DNA from: JAIVGV01 sp035295985
GTDB taxonomy: Bacteria; Acidobacteriota; Blastocatellia; Pyrinomonadales; Pyrinomonadaceae
NCBI GenBank assembly: GCA_035295985.1
Contig: DATHBT010000258.1
Coordinates: forward strand, 1 to 6,264
Length of the DNA: 6,264 bases
Direction of reading: 5' to 3'
A program made the translations under genes and the position numbers. Under the pieces are notes generated by a model. It was given only the letters and a program-made list of their open reading frames with translations, searched no databases and was not told where the DNA came from. This document shows positions 1-5,567 of this stretch, in pieces. Positions within the stretch are counted from its first letter, which is position 1, and each line of letters starts with the position of its first letter.

Positions 1-2
1 GG

Positions 3-65
3 CTCGCGCGAATGGTCGAGGCGACGGAAGAGGTGTACCGTGAAGCAATCGGCCGGCGCGTCTGA
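3..65 (+). CDS. C-terminal end of an upstream gene (partial, product unknown)
   Basis: An open frame enters from before the window and stops at TGA 63-65. It encodes the 20-residue tail LARMVEATEEVYREAIGRRV. The tail looks like a genuine amphipathic C-terminal helix with alternating acidic and hydrophobic residues. Similar MVxxTExVYRE-like endings occur at the C-terminus of many GT4-type glycosyltransferases, but 20 residues are too few for a family call, so the product is left open. It ends 58 bp before the start chosen for the next gene on the same strand, so the two could share a transcript. Its presence argues against the next gene starting at GTG 40, because that would require an overlap of 26 bp. 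Confidence is limited by the short length. Confidence 0.45.
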   Translation, partial: LARMVEATEEVYREAIGRRV

Positions 66-100
66 GACTCATGCCGCGGCGCGCGACGCGGTCGCGAAGC

Positions 101-108
101 AGGGAGGT
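101..108 (+). promoter_or_regulatory. Shine-Dalgarno sequence deciding the start of the 513-aa secreted protein
   Basis: AGGGAGGT lies 15 nt upstream of ATG 124. The spacing is longer than ideal, but the motif is strong. It supports ATG 124, which gives a clean signal peptide. A rival start, GTG 40, also has a good purine-rich box (GGAAGAGGT at 26-34), but it would add 28 hydrophilic residues in front of the signal peptide and overlap the upstream gene. Confidence 0.5.
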
Positions 109-123
109 CGAACCCCAATCGGT

Positions 124-1665
124 ATGAAGTCAGTCGCATCACTAAAGCTGGCCGTCTTCATCTGTCTCGCCGCGCTCGGTCAGCCCGCCGGCGCGCCGGC
201 GCAGCCGGGCGCGCCGCGCGCGCGGAAGTTCGACGAATTCACTGTCGGGATCGGCAGCCGCCGACTGCGCCGGGCGGGGAACTACGAGGAGCAATCGAAA
301 GAGCTGAAGCGAAGGCTCGCGCGCTACGCCGCCGAGCTGCGACGGACGGGCGCGCGCCCTTACGCAATCACCTACGGCCCGCGCGTCGTCGAGTGGGAGA
401 TTTACAACCGCTCAATCGCGGGGATGCGTGCCGGCGCGCTGTGGGAAGTCACGAGCCTGGGCGTCGATTGGCGACAGATCAACTGGGTCAACGGGGGCTT
501 CCGCGAGGAGGCCGCGACCGAATTGTGGATCGTGCCGCCCGGCGCGCAGCCGCCTTGCCCGACGCCGAGCGTCAGGCCCGAAGATGTCGCCTACTGTCCT
601 TTCGTCCGCGTCGGCGGCGTGCCTTACGTCCCGCGCCCGTCCGGCACTATCAGGTTCAACGCCATCGTCCGATTCAACGACGAGAAGATTCGGCCGGCGT
701 TCGCGTGGCAGGTGTCGCGCGGGAGGATCGCGAGCGGGCAGGGTACGGACGCAATCGAGGTCGAGCTGCCGGCCGACGCGGTCGGCGACGTGGTCGCGCG
801 CGTCGAAGTCGGCGGCTTCTCGCTCGAATGCCCCGCCGAGTTCACCGCCGATTTCGCCCCGACGGCGGTCGGACTCAGCCACTTCCTGTTTGACGAGTTC
901 GGCAACATCCACAGCGGCGACACCAAGGCGCGGCTCGACAACCTCGCCCACACGCTCGGCGAAGACCCGACGCTACTGGTTCACCTCGTCACCTACGGCG
1001 GGCGCACCGGGCCGCGCGGTCAGTCGGCGAGGCGCGCGCAGTGGCTGAGAGACTACCTCGTCAACACGCGCGGAGTTGATTCATCGCGCGTCTTCACCGT
1101 TGACGGCGGATACCGCGACGAACTGTCGGGCGAGCTGTGGCTCTCGGTCGGATCAGACCCGCCGCCCGTGCGGCCCACCGTGGACGAAAGTTTCACCAAG
1201 CCGCTTCAGCCGAGGCCGTCGCGCGCGGGACGTCGCTTCAGCCACGCGCAACCGAAGGCGCAGGGACGGGCCGCGTGCGACCTGCCGCCGTCGCGCAGGA
1301 TCGACGAATACTCCGCAACCGGCGAAGAGGAGAAGGCACGGCTCGACAAGTTCGTGGCCGTCCTCAAAGGCGAGCCGGAGGACGTGAAGGGCTTTGTCGT
1401 CGCCTACGCGGGCCGCGCCGCGCCCCCCGGCGAAGCACTCCGCCGGGCCGACGCCGCCAAGCAACTCTTGATCGATAAGGGCCCCTCCTACAACTCCTAT
1501 AACTCGCGCCTCAACACGATTGACTGCGGCCGGAGGGAGCAGACGGCTGTCGAACTCTGGCTCACGCCCGTCGGGGCCGCGCCGCCCGTCTGCGCCCCGA
1601 CGATCAAAACGATAGCGCCCGCAACCAAAGCGGCCGTGAGTGGCGGACGAGGGGCGCGGCGGTAG
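124..1665 (+). CDS. Secreted protein with three degenerate OmpA-like repeats and an Ig/PKD-like domain
   Basis: This is a 513-aa exported protein of unknown function. From ATG 124, residues 1-26 form a signal peptide: a Lys-containing n-region, the hydrophobic core LAVFICLAAL, and a likely cleavage after APA. Three related units follow at about residues 34-144, 253-348 and 390-488. Each begins with a DEF/DEY motif, continues with a long charged helix (ARLDNLA or ARLDKFV in units 2 and 3) and a YGGR/YAGR-like strand-turn, and closes on VNGGFREEAATELW, VDGGYRDELSGELW or IDCGRREQTAVELW, followed by a PP-rich linker. This resembles the OmpA C-terminal fold, although I do not see the usual peptidoglycan-binding signature. 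Residues 145-247 look like an Ig/PKD-type beta domain (FAWQVSRGRIASGQGT), with Cys145, Cys158 and Cys236 nearby. A basic, Pro-rich linker spans 349-389. There is no transmembrane helix after the signal peptide, so a periplasmic or envelope location is inferred. Comparable repeat proteins are, from memory, common in Acidobacteriota. Confidence 0.85.
   Translation: MKSVASLKLAVFICLAALGQPAGAPAQPGAPRARKFDEFTVGIGSRRLRRAGNYEEQSKELKRRLARYAAELRRTGARPYAITYGPRVVEWEIYNRSIAGMRAGALWEVTSLGVDWRQINWVNGGFREEAATELWIVPPGAQPPCPTPSVRPEDVAYCPFVRVGGVPYVPRPSGTIRFNAIVRFNDEKIRPAFAWQVSRGRIASGQGTDAIEVELPADAVGDVVARVEVGGFSLECPAEFTADFAPTAVGLSHFLFDEFGNIHSGDTKARLDNLAHTLGEDPTLLVHLVTYGGRTGPRGQSARRAQWLRDYLVNTRGVDSSRVFTVDGGYRDELSGELWLSVGSDPPPVRPTVDESFTKPLQPRPSRAGRRFSHAQPKAQGRAACDLPPSRRIDEYSATGEEEKARLDKFVAVLKGEPEDVKGFVVAYAGRAAPPGEALRRADAAKQLLIDKGPSYNSYNSRLNTIDCGRREQTAVELWLTPVGAAPPVCAPTIKTIAPATKAAVSGGRGARR
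223..1587 (+). repeat. Three divergent protein-level repeat units inside the secreted protein
   Basis: The units are approximately 223-555, 880-1167 and 1291-1587. They are diverged at DNA level and recognisable only in translation. The shared order is DE(F/Y), a charged helix, a central beta-strand ending in GR or PR, a second helix with RA (units 2 and 3), and a terminal (V/I)(N/D)xGxRxxxxxELW block with a PP tail. Unit 1 is the most divergent in its middle, where it carries aromatic-rich sequence (EWEIYNRS) in place of the usual second helix. The spacing is uneven: an Ig-like domain separates units 1 and 2, and a basic linker separates units 2 and 3. Confidence 0.7.
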
Positions 1666-1696
1666 AGTTCTGCGTCACAACATAACTCGGCAGGTC

Positions 1697-1737
1697 AAAA
1701 AGGGGCGGGGCTTGAACGTCAACCACGTTCAAGCCCC
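1697..1737 (-). terminator. Intrinsic terminator between convergent genes, oriented for the SWIM gene
   Basis: A perfect 13-bp inverted repeat (1707-1719 and 1725-1737, beginning GGGGCTTGAACGT) encloses a 5-nt loop, CAACC. On the minus strand the stem is followed, after five bases, by a run of five T (A-run 1697-1701 on plus), so it best terminates the minus-strand gene ending at 1763. On the plus strand it lies 41 bp after the stop of the secreted-protein gene but is followed only by a weak T-tract, so plus-strand termination is possible but less supported. The T-tract is separated from the stem by GCCCC, which is slightly non-ideal. Confidence 0.75.
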
Positions 1738-1762
1738 GACTCATTTAACTCGCCCGGTGAAC

Positions 1763-2110
1763 TTACGCGGCGCGGCGCGTCTGCGGCTCCGCGGCGAGCA
1801 GTTGCTGGCGGCGCGGGTCGTACTCGCGCGCGAGGTACTGGCGCGCGACGTACTTCAAAGTCGCGGAGACGTGCTTGCACTCGTAGAGCGGGTCGTGGTC
1901 GCCGCGGTAGATGAAGTCGGCGCAGGTGCAGGCGAGCCGGCGCGTCTCGGGGTTGCGGAAGAGGTGGTAGCTCTGCTCCGCGCCCGTCTCCGAGAAGGCG
2001 ATCCAGCCGTAAGGCTCGGCGTCGCGCACCTCTATGCGCTCTGAGCGCGCGGCCCGCTGCTCGGCCGGCGTGAAGGCTTCGACCTTCTTCGTCTGACTCT
2101 TCGTTGACAT
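1763..2110 (-). CDS. Small stand-alone SWIM-type zinc-binding protein
   Basis: This is a 115-aa protein with a clear SWIM zinc-finger pattern, CxC-x14-CxH, formed by Cys61, Cys63, Cys78 and His80 (LACTCADFIYRGDHDPLYEC then KH). SWIM modules bind zinc and are generally linked to DNA or protein interaction; in bacteria they often sit in larger helicase-associated proteins, but here the finger is nearly the whole protein. The N-terminus (residues 1-25) is basic and hydrophilic. Residues 28-60 carry strands and aromatic residues (EPYGWIAFSE, SYHLFRNPET) that probably pack on the finger, and the tail after residue 89 is Arg/Gln/Ala-rich. ATG 2110 is chosen because AAGGA (2119-2123 on plus) lies 8 nt upstream; an in-frame TTG at 2131 would add only seven residues with no comparable site. 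There is no signal peptide, so it is cytoplasmic. It is a single-gene unit ending at a terminator. The specific role is unknown. Confidence 0.85.
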   Translation of the reverse strand: MSTKSQTKKVEAFTPAEQRAARSERIEVRDAEPYGWIAFSETGAEQSYHLFRNPETRRLACTCADFIYRGDHDPLYECKHVSATLKYVARQYLAREYDPRRQQLLAAEPQTRRAA

Positions 2111-2118
2111 CCTTCTGA

Positions 2119-2123
2119 TCCTT
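2119..2123 (-). promoter_or_regulatory. Ribosome binding site deciding the SWIM protein start
   Basis: On the minus strand, AAGGA within a longer GGAAGGAAGGA purine tract sits 8 nt before ATG 2110. This fixes the start at the MSTKSQ N-terminus rather than at the upstream TTG at 2131. Confidence 0.65.
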
Positions 2124-2249
2124 CCTTCCAAAAACGCGAGCGCAGGGCGACGCCGCGCGCACGCGGATCGACACGGAAAATTCTCTCGGTTCGTGAGTGT
2201 TCGGGAGTGAATTTTAGATGCGCGGGCGGGCCGGCGGGTTCGACGGGGT

Positions 2250-2276
2250 TTGACCGCGCGCGCGCGGCGTGATATT
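2250..2276 (+). promoter_or_regulatory. Possible sigma70-like promoter for the hydrolase-thioesterase pair
   Basis: TTGACC (2250-2255) matches the -35 consensus at five of six bases. GATATT (2271-2276), 15 bp further on, matches the -10 consensus at four of six; a 17-bp spacing would instead use TATTCA. The spacer holds a (CG)6 tract. A dyad, CGTGA-tat-TCACG (2268-2280), overlaps the -10 position and could be an operator. This is the best candidate I see in the 263-bp divergent region 2111-2373, which otherwise shows no gene. On the opposite strand a TAAAAT box (2211-2216) could be the -10 for the SWIM gene, but it lacks a convincing -35. Promoter consensus in this phylum is uncertain. Confidence 0.3.
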
Positions 2277-2373
2277 CACGTCGGCAGTAATCCTCGCTAA
2301 TTTCAACGGTTTTTCGGCGGCTTGGGGCGGCGCTTAAAACGTCCGTGCGGCCGGCTCAGGAGGTTCTGCTCAG

Positions 2374-3174
2374 ATGGCGGTTCGCAGCGTACGCGGGCTG
2401 GAGATGGCCTACGACGACGTTGGGAGCGGCGTGTCCGTCGTGTTGCTGCACGGCTTCCCTTTCAACCGCACGCTCTGGCGCGAGCAGGTTGACGCGCTGA
2501 GTGCCACGCACCGCGTCATTACGCCCGACCTGCGCGGCTTCGGTGAGACTACGGCGGGTGAGGGCGACACCGCGACGATGGAGGAGATGGCCCGCGATGT
2601 GGCCGCGCTCATGGACGAGCTGCGGATCGAGCGCGCCATCCTCGGCGGACTCTCTATGGGCGGCTACGTCGCGCTCGCCTTCTGCCGCATCTTCTCGCGC
2701 CGCGCCCGCGCCCTCGTCCTCGCCGACACGCGCGCGCAGGCCGACACCGAAGAGGGCCGCGCCAACCGCGAAGTGATGGCCCGCCGCGCGCTCGACGAGG
2801 GCATGGGCGCAATCGCCGAGGCGATGATGCCTAAGCTGCTCGCGCCCGCCACGCACATGAAAAACCCGCAGGCCGTCGCACGCGTTCGCGAGATGATCCT
2901 GGGCACGCGGCCCGAAGCCGCCGCCGCGGCGCTGCGCGGCATGGCCGTCCGGCAGGATCATACGAACTGGTTGCAGAACATCTTGCAGCCGACTCTGATC
3001 GTCGTCGGCAGCGAGGATCAACTGACGCCGCCCGCCGACTCCGAGACGATGCGCCGGGAAATCCGCGGCTCTCGCCTCGAAGTGATCGAGGGCGCGGGAC
3101 ACGTCTCGAACGTCGAACGGCCGCGCGAGTTCAACGACGCGCTGACGAAGTTTCTCAGAGACCTCCAGCCGTGA
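2374..3174 (+). CDS. Alpha/beta-fold hydrolase
   Basis: This is a 266-aa cytoplasmic serine hydrolase of the alpha/beta-hydrolase fold (esterase, lactonase or haloperoxidase-like group), a usual length for the family. The oxyanion-hole motif is LLHGFPFN with His26-Gly27. Residues 51-57 carry the conserved PDLRGFG, and the nucleophile elbow GLSMGG places the catalytic Ser at 94. The acid is Asp215 in VVGSEDQLTP, and the catalytic His is 243 in GAGHVSNVERP. The triad is therefore complete and correctly ordered. A cap region lies between about residues 120 and 195 and is rich in Met, Ala and Arg. ATG 2374 is preceded by AGGAGG at 2358-2363, a full Shine-Dalgarno with a 10-nt spacer. The next gene begins 34 nt downstream on the same strand, so the two probably form an operon. 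The substrate cannot be read from the sequence; 3-oxoadipate enol-lactonase-like proteins share this look, but no pathway neighbours support that name. Confidence 0.93.
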   Translation: MAVRSVRGLEMAYDDVGSGVSVVLLHGFPFNRTLWREQVDALSATHRVITPDLRGFGETTAGEGDTATMEEMARDVAALMDELRIERAILGGLSMGGYVALAFCRIFSRRARALVLADTRAQADTEEGRANREVMARRALDEGMGAIAEAMMPKLLAPATHMKNPQAVARVREMILGTRPEAAAAALRGMAVRQDHTNWLQNILQPTLIVVGSEDQLTPPADSETMRREIRGSRLEVIEGAGHVSNVERPREFNDALTKFLRDLQP

Positions 3175-3208
3175 AGCAGCGGGGACGGGCGATGCGTGGG
3201 GTGACTGT

Positions 3209-3655
3209 GTGACGACGCGGGCGGGCGGCGAGCCGTGGAAGTTTCGCATCGAGGAGCGCGTGCGCTGGGGCGACGTGGACGCAGCGCGCATCATCTTCTA
3301 CGGCGCGTACATACGCTTCTTCGAGATCGCCGAGACCGAGCTGTTCCGCGCCGCCGGCCTCTCCTACGGCCGCATGTTCGACGAACTCGACGTGTGGCTC
3401 CCGCGCGCGCACCTCGAATGCGACTTCCGCCGCGCCGCGCAGCTCGACGATCTGCTCGAAGTCTCGGTCTATGTCGGCCGCGTCGGCACGAAATCGCTCC
3501 GCCTCGACTTCGAGGTGCGCCGCAACGGCGAATCGGAACTGACGGCCGAGGCCCACTTCGTCCTCGTCGCCGTTGACCGCAACGACTTCCGCAGCGTCCC
3601 CATCCCCGGAGACCTCAAGCGACGCCTCGCGCCGTACACGCGCCCCGACGATTGA
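3209..3655 (+). CDS. Hotdog-fold acyl-CoA thioesterase (YbgC / 4-hydroxybenzoyl-CoA thioesterase type)
   Basis: This is a 148-aa single hotdog domain, the usual size for the 4HBT/YbgC family, which hydrolyses acyl-CoA or acyl thioesters in the cytoplasm. The diagnostic block is RVRWGDVDAARIIFYGAYIR (residues 17-36), matching the family pattern xxDxDxxGxxxxxxY. Asp24 aligns with the catalytic Asp17 of Pseudomonas 4-hydroxybenzoyl-CoA thioesterase, although the usual Gly after it is replaced by Ala/Arg. The long hotdog helix follows (FFEIAETELFRAAG), then strands including RAHLECDFRRAAQLDDLLEV and VGTKSLRLDFEVRR. It starts with GTG 3209, the only sensible start in frame, preceded by a weak purine-rich GTGGGG. 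It lies 34 nt after the hydrolase stop, suggesting co-transcription. Likely substrates are short or medium acyl-CoAs or aromatic acyl-CoAs; the sequence does not distinguish these. No obvious terminator follows in the 46 bp before the convergent gene. Confidence 0.9.
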   Translation: MTTRAGGEPWKFRIEERVRWGDVDAARIIFYGAYIRFFEIAETELFRAAGLSYGRMFDELDVWLPRAHLECDFRRAAQLDDLLEVSVYVGRVGTKSLRLDFEVRRNGESELTAEAHFVLVAVDRNDFRSVPIPGDLKRRLAPYTRPDD

Positions 3656-3701
3656 TCGCAGTCCTCCTAAGTCCGTCGCTTGGGGAAGCTGCGCAGTACC
3701 T

Positions 3702-4049
3702 TCACCGCTTGCCGCGCTTCCGTCGCCCGCCCGCGGCCCTCGCCGCCGAATCCGCGGCCTTTAATCCCGCTTTAGCGACTTCGGCCTCCGCCTCTGCGAG
3801 ACGCCTGTTCGCACGCGCGGCCGACTTCGCCGCGCGGCCGACGGCGCGGCGGCCCGGCTCGACAGCCTCTCCCGCCGCCTGGCTGACAATCCCGGCCGCG
3901 CCGGCCGCCGTGTCGAGCGCGTCGTCCGTCACTTCGGCCGCGCGGTCTCCCAAATCGCCCGCCGCGCCTGCCGCCCTGTCAACGGCCCTTTCGGCGTTGC
4001 GAGCCGCGCCGCCGGCGCGAGAACTCTTCCGTTTCCTTTCAACCGCCAC
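3702..4049 (-). CDS. Alanine-rich helical protein with basic ends (LEA-like or histone-H1-like), unknown function
   Basis: This is a 115-aa low-complexity protein of which about one third is alanine. Residues 5-11 are basic (RKRKSSR). Residues 19-64 are predicted amphipathic helix with acidic residues regularly placed among alanines (AERAVDRAAGAAGDLGDRAA and the stretch after it). A PGRR turn at 65-68 precedes a second, more basic helix (67-106), and the tail is GGRRKRGKR. There is no signal peptide, transmembrane segment or Cys. The pattern resembles LEA-type or apolipoprotein-like helices and also lysine/arginine-rich DNA-associated proteins; neither is proven. GTG 4049 is chosen because GGGAGGA (4056-4062 on plus) sits 6 nt upstream; the longer reading from TTG 4088 lacks such a site. 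It lies 57 bp downstream of the flavoprotein gene on the same strand, so co-transcription is plausible. The opposite strand is also open here, which lowers confidence. Confidence 0.6.
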   Translation of the reverse strand: MAVERKRKSSRAGGAARNAERAVDRAAGAAGDLGDRAAEVTDDALDTAAGAAGIVSQAAGEAVEPGRRAVGRAAKSAARANRRLAEAEAEVAKAGLKAADSAARAAGGRRKRGKR

Positions 4050-4055
4050 GGCCTG

Positions 4056-4062
4056 TCCTCCC
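4056..4062 (-). promoter_or_regulatory. Strong Shine-Dalgarno supporting the alanine-rich protein
   Basis: On the minus strand GGGAGGA lies exactly 6 nt before GTG 4049. It is one of the best ribosome binding sites in the window and is the main argument both for the GTG start and for the minus-strand frame being the coding one in this doubly open region. Confidence 0.6.
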
Positions 4063-4106
4063 TTCCCGTTGAAACACCCTCCCGACAAGGTGTCGCGCGA
4101 AAAAAT

Positions 4107-5369
4107 TCAGCGCGGCCACAGCGCGCGGCGGGCCAGCGTGCGCTTGAGCGTGAGGTAGCCCTGATCGCCCGCGACGAGTTCGCGCAGCGTGCGGCGTATG
4201 CCGGGGTGCAAACGCGCCAGCCCGATCATGCGCGAGGTGAAGGGCGCGCCGAGGAACCGGCCGTAGAAGCGGCGGCGCATCCGCGACGCGCGGCGCAGCT
4301 CGCGGCCGAAGTCCTCGCGCCAGCGCCGCCCGTAAGATTCCGTGCGGCCCGCGAGGTAGCAGTCGGCGAACAGCTCGGCCGAGCGCAGGGCGTAGTAGAT
4401 GCCCTCGCCGGTGACGGGGTCTGCGAAGCCGGCGGCGTCGCCGAGCAGCACCCAGTCCGCGCCGCAGACGCGGCGGCTGTCCAACGTCTCCGGCGCGAGG
4501 CCCGGAATGCGCGCCGCGTAGCGTTCGACCGAGTCGCGCAAACGCTCGCCGATCTTTTCGCGCAACGCGCCGTCGTTTCGCCCGTCCGCGCCGCCGTTCT
4601 CTTTACTGCCGGCGGTTGACCAGAGCGGCGCGCGCGGGTCTTCGCGCTGCGCGTAGTAGCCGAGAATGAAGTCGCGGAGCAGCGCGTCGAGGGCCTGGTG
4701 GTCGAACGCGTCCTGCGAGGTGGCGATGCCGAACGAGAGGTGATCGAGGCGCGGGAAGGCCCACGCGTAGCCGACCCAGCCGGGCAGGAAGGCGATGACG
4801 GTCGGCGCGTCCCCGCGCTTCGGCAGCGGCGCGCGGTAGCCGAAGGCGACCTCCATCTCCGCGTTCGCGAGCGGCCCGGCGAGGCGGCGCGCGACGGGAC
4901 TGTTCGCGCCGTCGGCCGCGACGAGCACGCGCCCGCGCCACGACTTAACATTGCCGCGCGTCCGCACCGTCCAGGGCTCGCCGTCGGCCCGCTCGAAGAC
5001 CGCCGAGACTCGCTCGCCGAATACTTGCGCGCCGGCCGAGCGGGCGCGTTCGCGCAGGTAAGAGTCGAAGGCCGTGCGCGAGTAGATGGCGAACGGCTCG
5101 TCTAAGCGGAGGCGGACGCGCGCGCCCTCGGGCGAAAACATCTCGACCTCCTCGACGGTGCGCCCCGCGGCTTCGAGCAGGTGCGGCCACGCCTTCAGGG
5201 CCTTCGACGTGACGCCGCCGCCGCACGCCTTCGGATCGTCCGGCGCGCGCCCGTCGAACAACGCCACTCGCGCGCCATTGCGCGCCAGCCGCTCCGCCGC
5301 GAACGACCCGGCCGGCCCCGCGCCGATGATCAGCAGATCAAACTCTTCCGTCTCGGACACGCCGATCAT
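4107..5369 (-). CDS. Geranylgeranyl reductase family FAD-dependent oxidoreductase
   Basis: This is a 420-aa flavoprotein of the geranylgeranyl reductase (GGR/ChlP-like) family. Members reduce double bonds of isoprenoid chains, for example in archaeal lipids, chlorophyll side chains or menaquinone tails. Visible motifs, in order, are: the FAD ADP-binding GAGPAG (16-21) with acidic Asp39 at the end of the second strand; the family-typical KACGGGV (47-53) with Cys49; SRTAFDSYL (97-105); VAADGANSPVAR (150-161), the DG motif; the GGR-type GYAWAFP (200-206), matching the YxWxFP lipid-site motif; and GDAAGFADPVTGEGIYYAL (310-328), the second FAD motif. Residues about 255-272 form a Gly/Asn-rich insertion. 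The C-terminal 70 residues are strongly basic, suggesting membrane-surface association. ATG 5369 has only a weak ribosome binding site; GTG 5360, preceded by AGGA at 8 nt, would give a 417-aa version. No photosynthesis gene is nearby, so a quinone or membrane-lipid substrate is more likely; this is inference. Confidence 0.9.
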   Translation of the reverse strand: MIGVSETEEFDLLIIGAGPAGSFAAERLARNGARVALFDGRAPDDPKACGGGVTSKALKAWPHLLEAAGRTVEEVEMFSPEGARVRLRLDEPFAIYSRTAFDSYLRERARSAGAQVFGERVSAVFERADGEPWTVRTRGNVKSWRGRVLVAADGANSPVARRLAGPLANAEMEVAFGYRAPLPKRGDAPTVIAFLPGWVGYAWAFPRLDHLSFGIATSQDAFDHQALDALLRDFILGYYAQREDPRAPLWSTAGSKENGGADGRNDGALREKIGERLRDSVERYAARIPGLAPETLDSRRVCGADWVLLGDAAGFADPVTGEGIYYALRSAELFADCYLAGRTESYGRRWREDFGRELRRASRMRRRFYGRFLGAPFTSRMIGLARLHPGIRRTLRELVAGDQGYLTLKRTLARRALWPR

Positions 5370-5414
5370 CCTACACCACCGTGCCCCGCCTTTTCATGCG
5401 AACGCGGCGCGGGC

Positions 5415-5443
5415 TTACCAGGACGCCCGCGCGTTGTGATAAA
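5415..5443 (+). promoter_or_regulatory. Possible promoter for the extradiol-domain gene
   Basis: TTACCA (5415-5420) and GATAAA (5438-5443) are separated by 17 bp, and each matches the sigma70 consensus at four of six bases. GATAAA is preceded by TGT, giving a partial extended -10. A start near 5450 would leave a leader of roughly 118 nt before ATG 5568. The rest of the 198-bp divergent region 5370-5567 contains no gene I can support, and I could not find a paired -35/-10 for the flavoprotein on the other strand. Confidence 0.3.
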
Positions 5444-5567
5444 CTTCGCGCATCCCTCAACAGACATCTTGCCGCCGCGGGTCGCCGACGGGCCGCCCTG
5501 AGTCGCTCCCCTCGTCCGGCCCGGCAGGCGCGCGGCTGAAGTTTTAGCCCCCGCTTTGTGAAGGAAG

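Noticed and set aside
40..123. N-terminal extension of the secreted protein from GTG 40
   Set aside because: It has a decent purine box but places 28 hydrophilic residues before a complete signal peptide and overlaps the upstream gene tail, which ends at 65.
2111..2131. Seven-residue N-terminal extension of the SWIM protein from TTG 2131
   Set aside because: The strong AAGGA at 8 nt before ATG 2110 lies inside that extension, which favours the shorter form.
2356..3294. Long minus-strand open frame opposite the hydrolase and thioesterase start
   Set aside because: Its product is His/Arg/Ala-rich with no recognisable domain, whereas the plus strand carries a complete hydrolase triad; it is an antisense shadow of a GC-rich gene.
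3656..3701. Terminator between the convergent thioesterase and alanine-rich genes
   Set aside because: Only a short CTGCGCAG palindrome is visible, with no substantial stem or T-run.
4050..4088. Longer N-terminus of the alanine-rich protein from TTG 4088
   Set aside because: No Shine-Dalgarno precedes it, and the strong GGGAGGA falls inside the extension, ideally spaced for GTG 4049.
4206..5105. Plus-strand open frames opposite the flavoprotein
   Set aside because: They are Arg/Ala-rich shadows without motifs; the minus strand has all the FAD and GGR family motifs.
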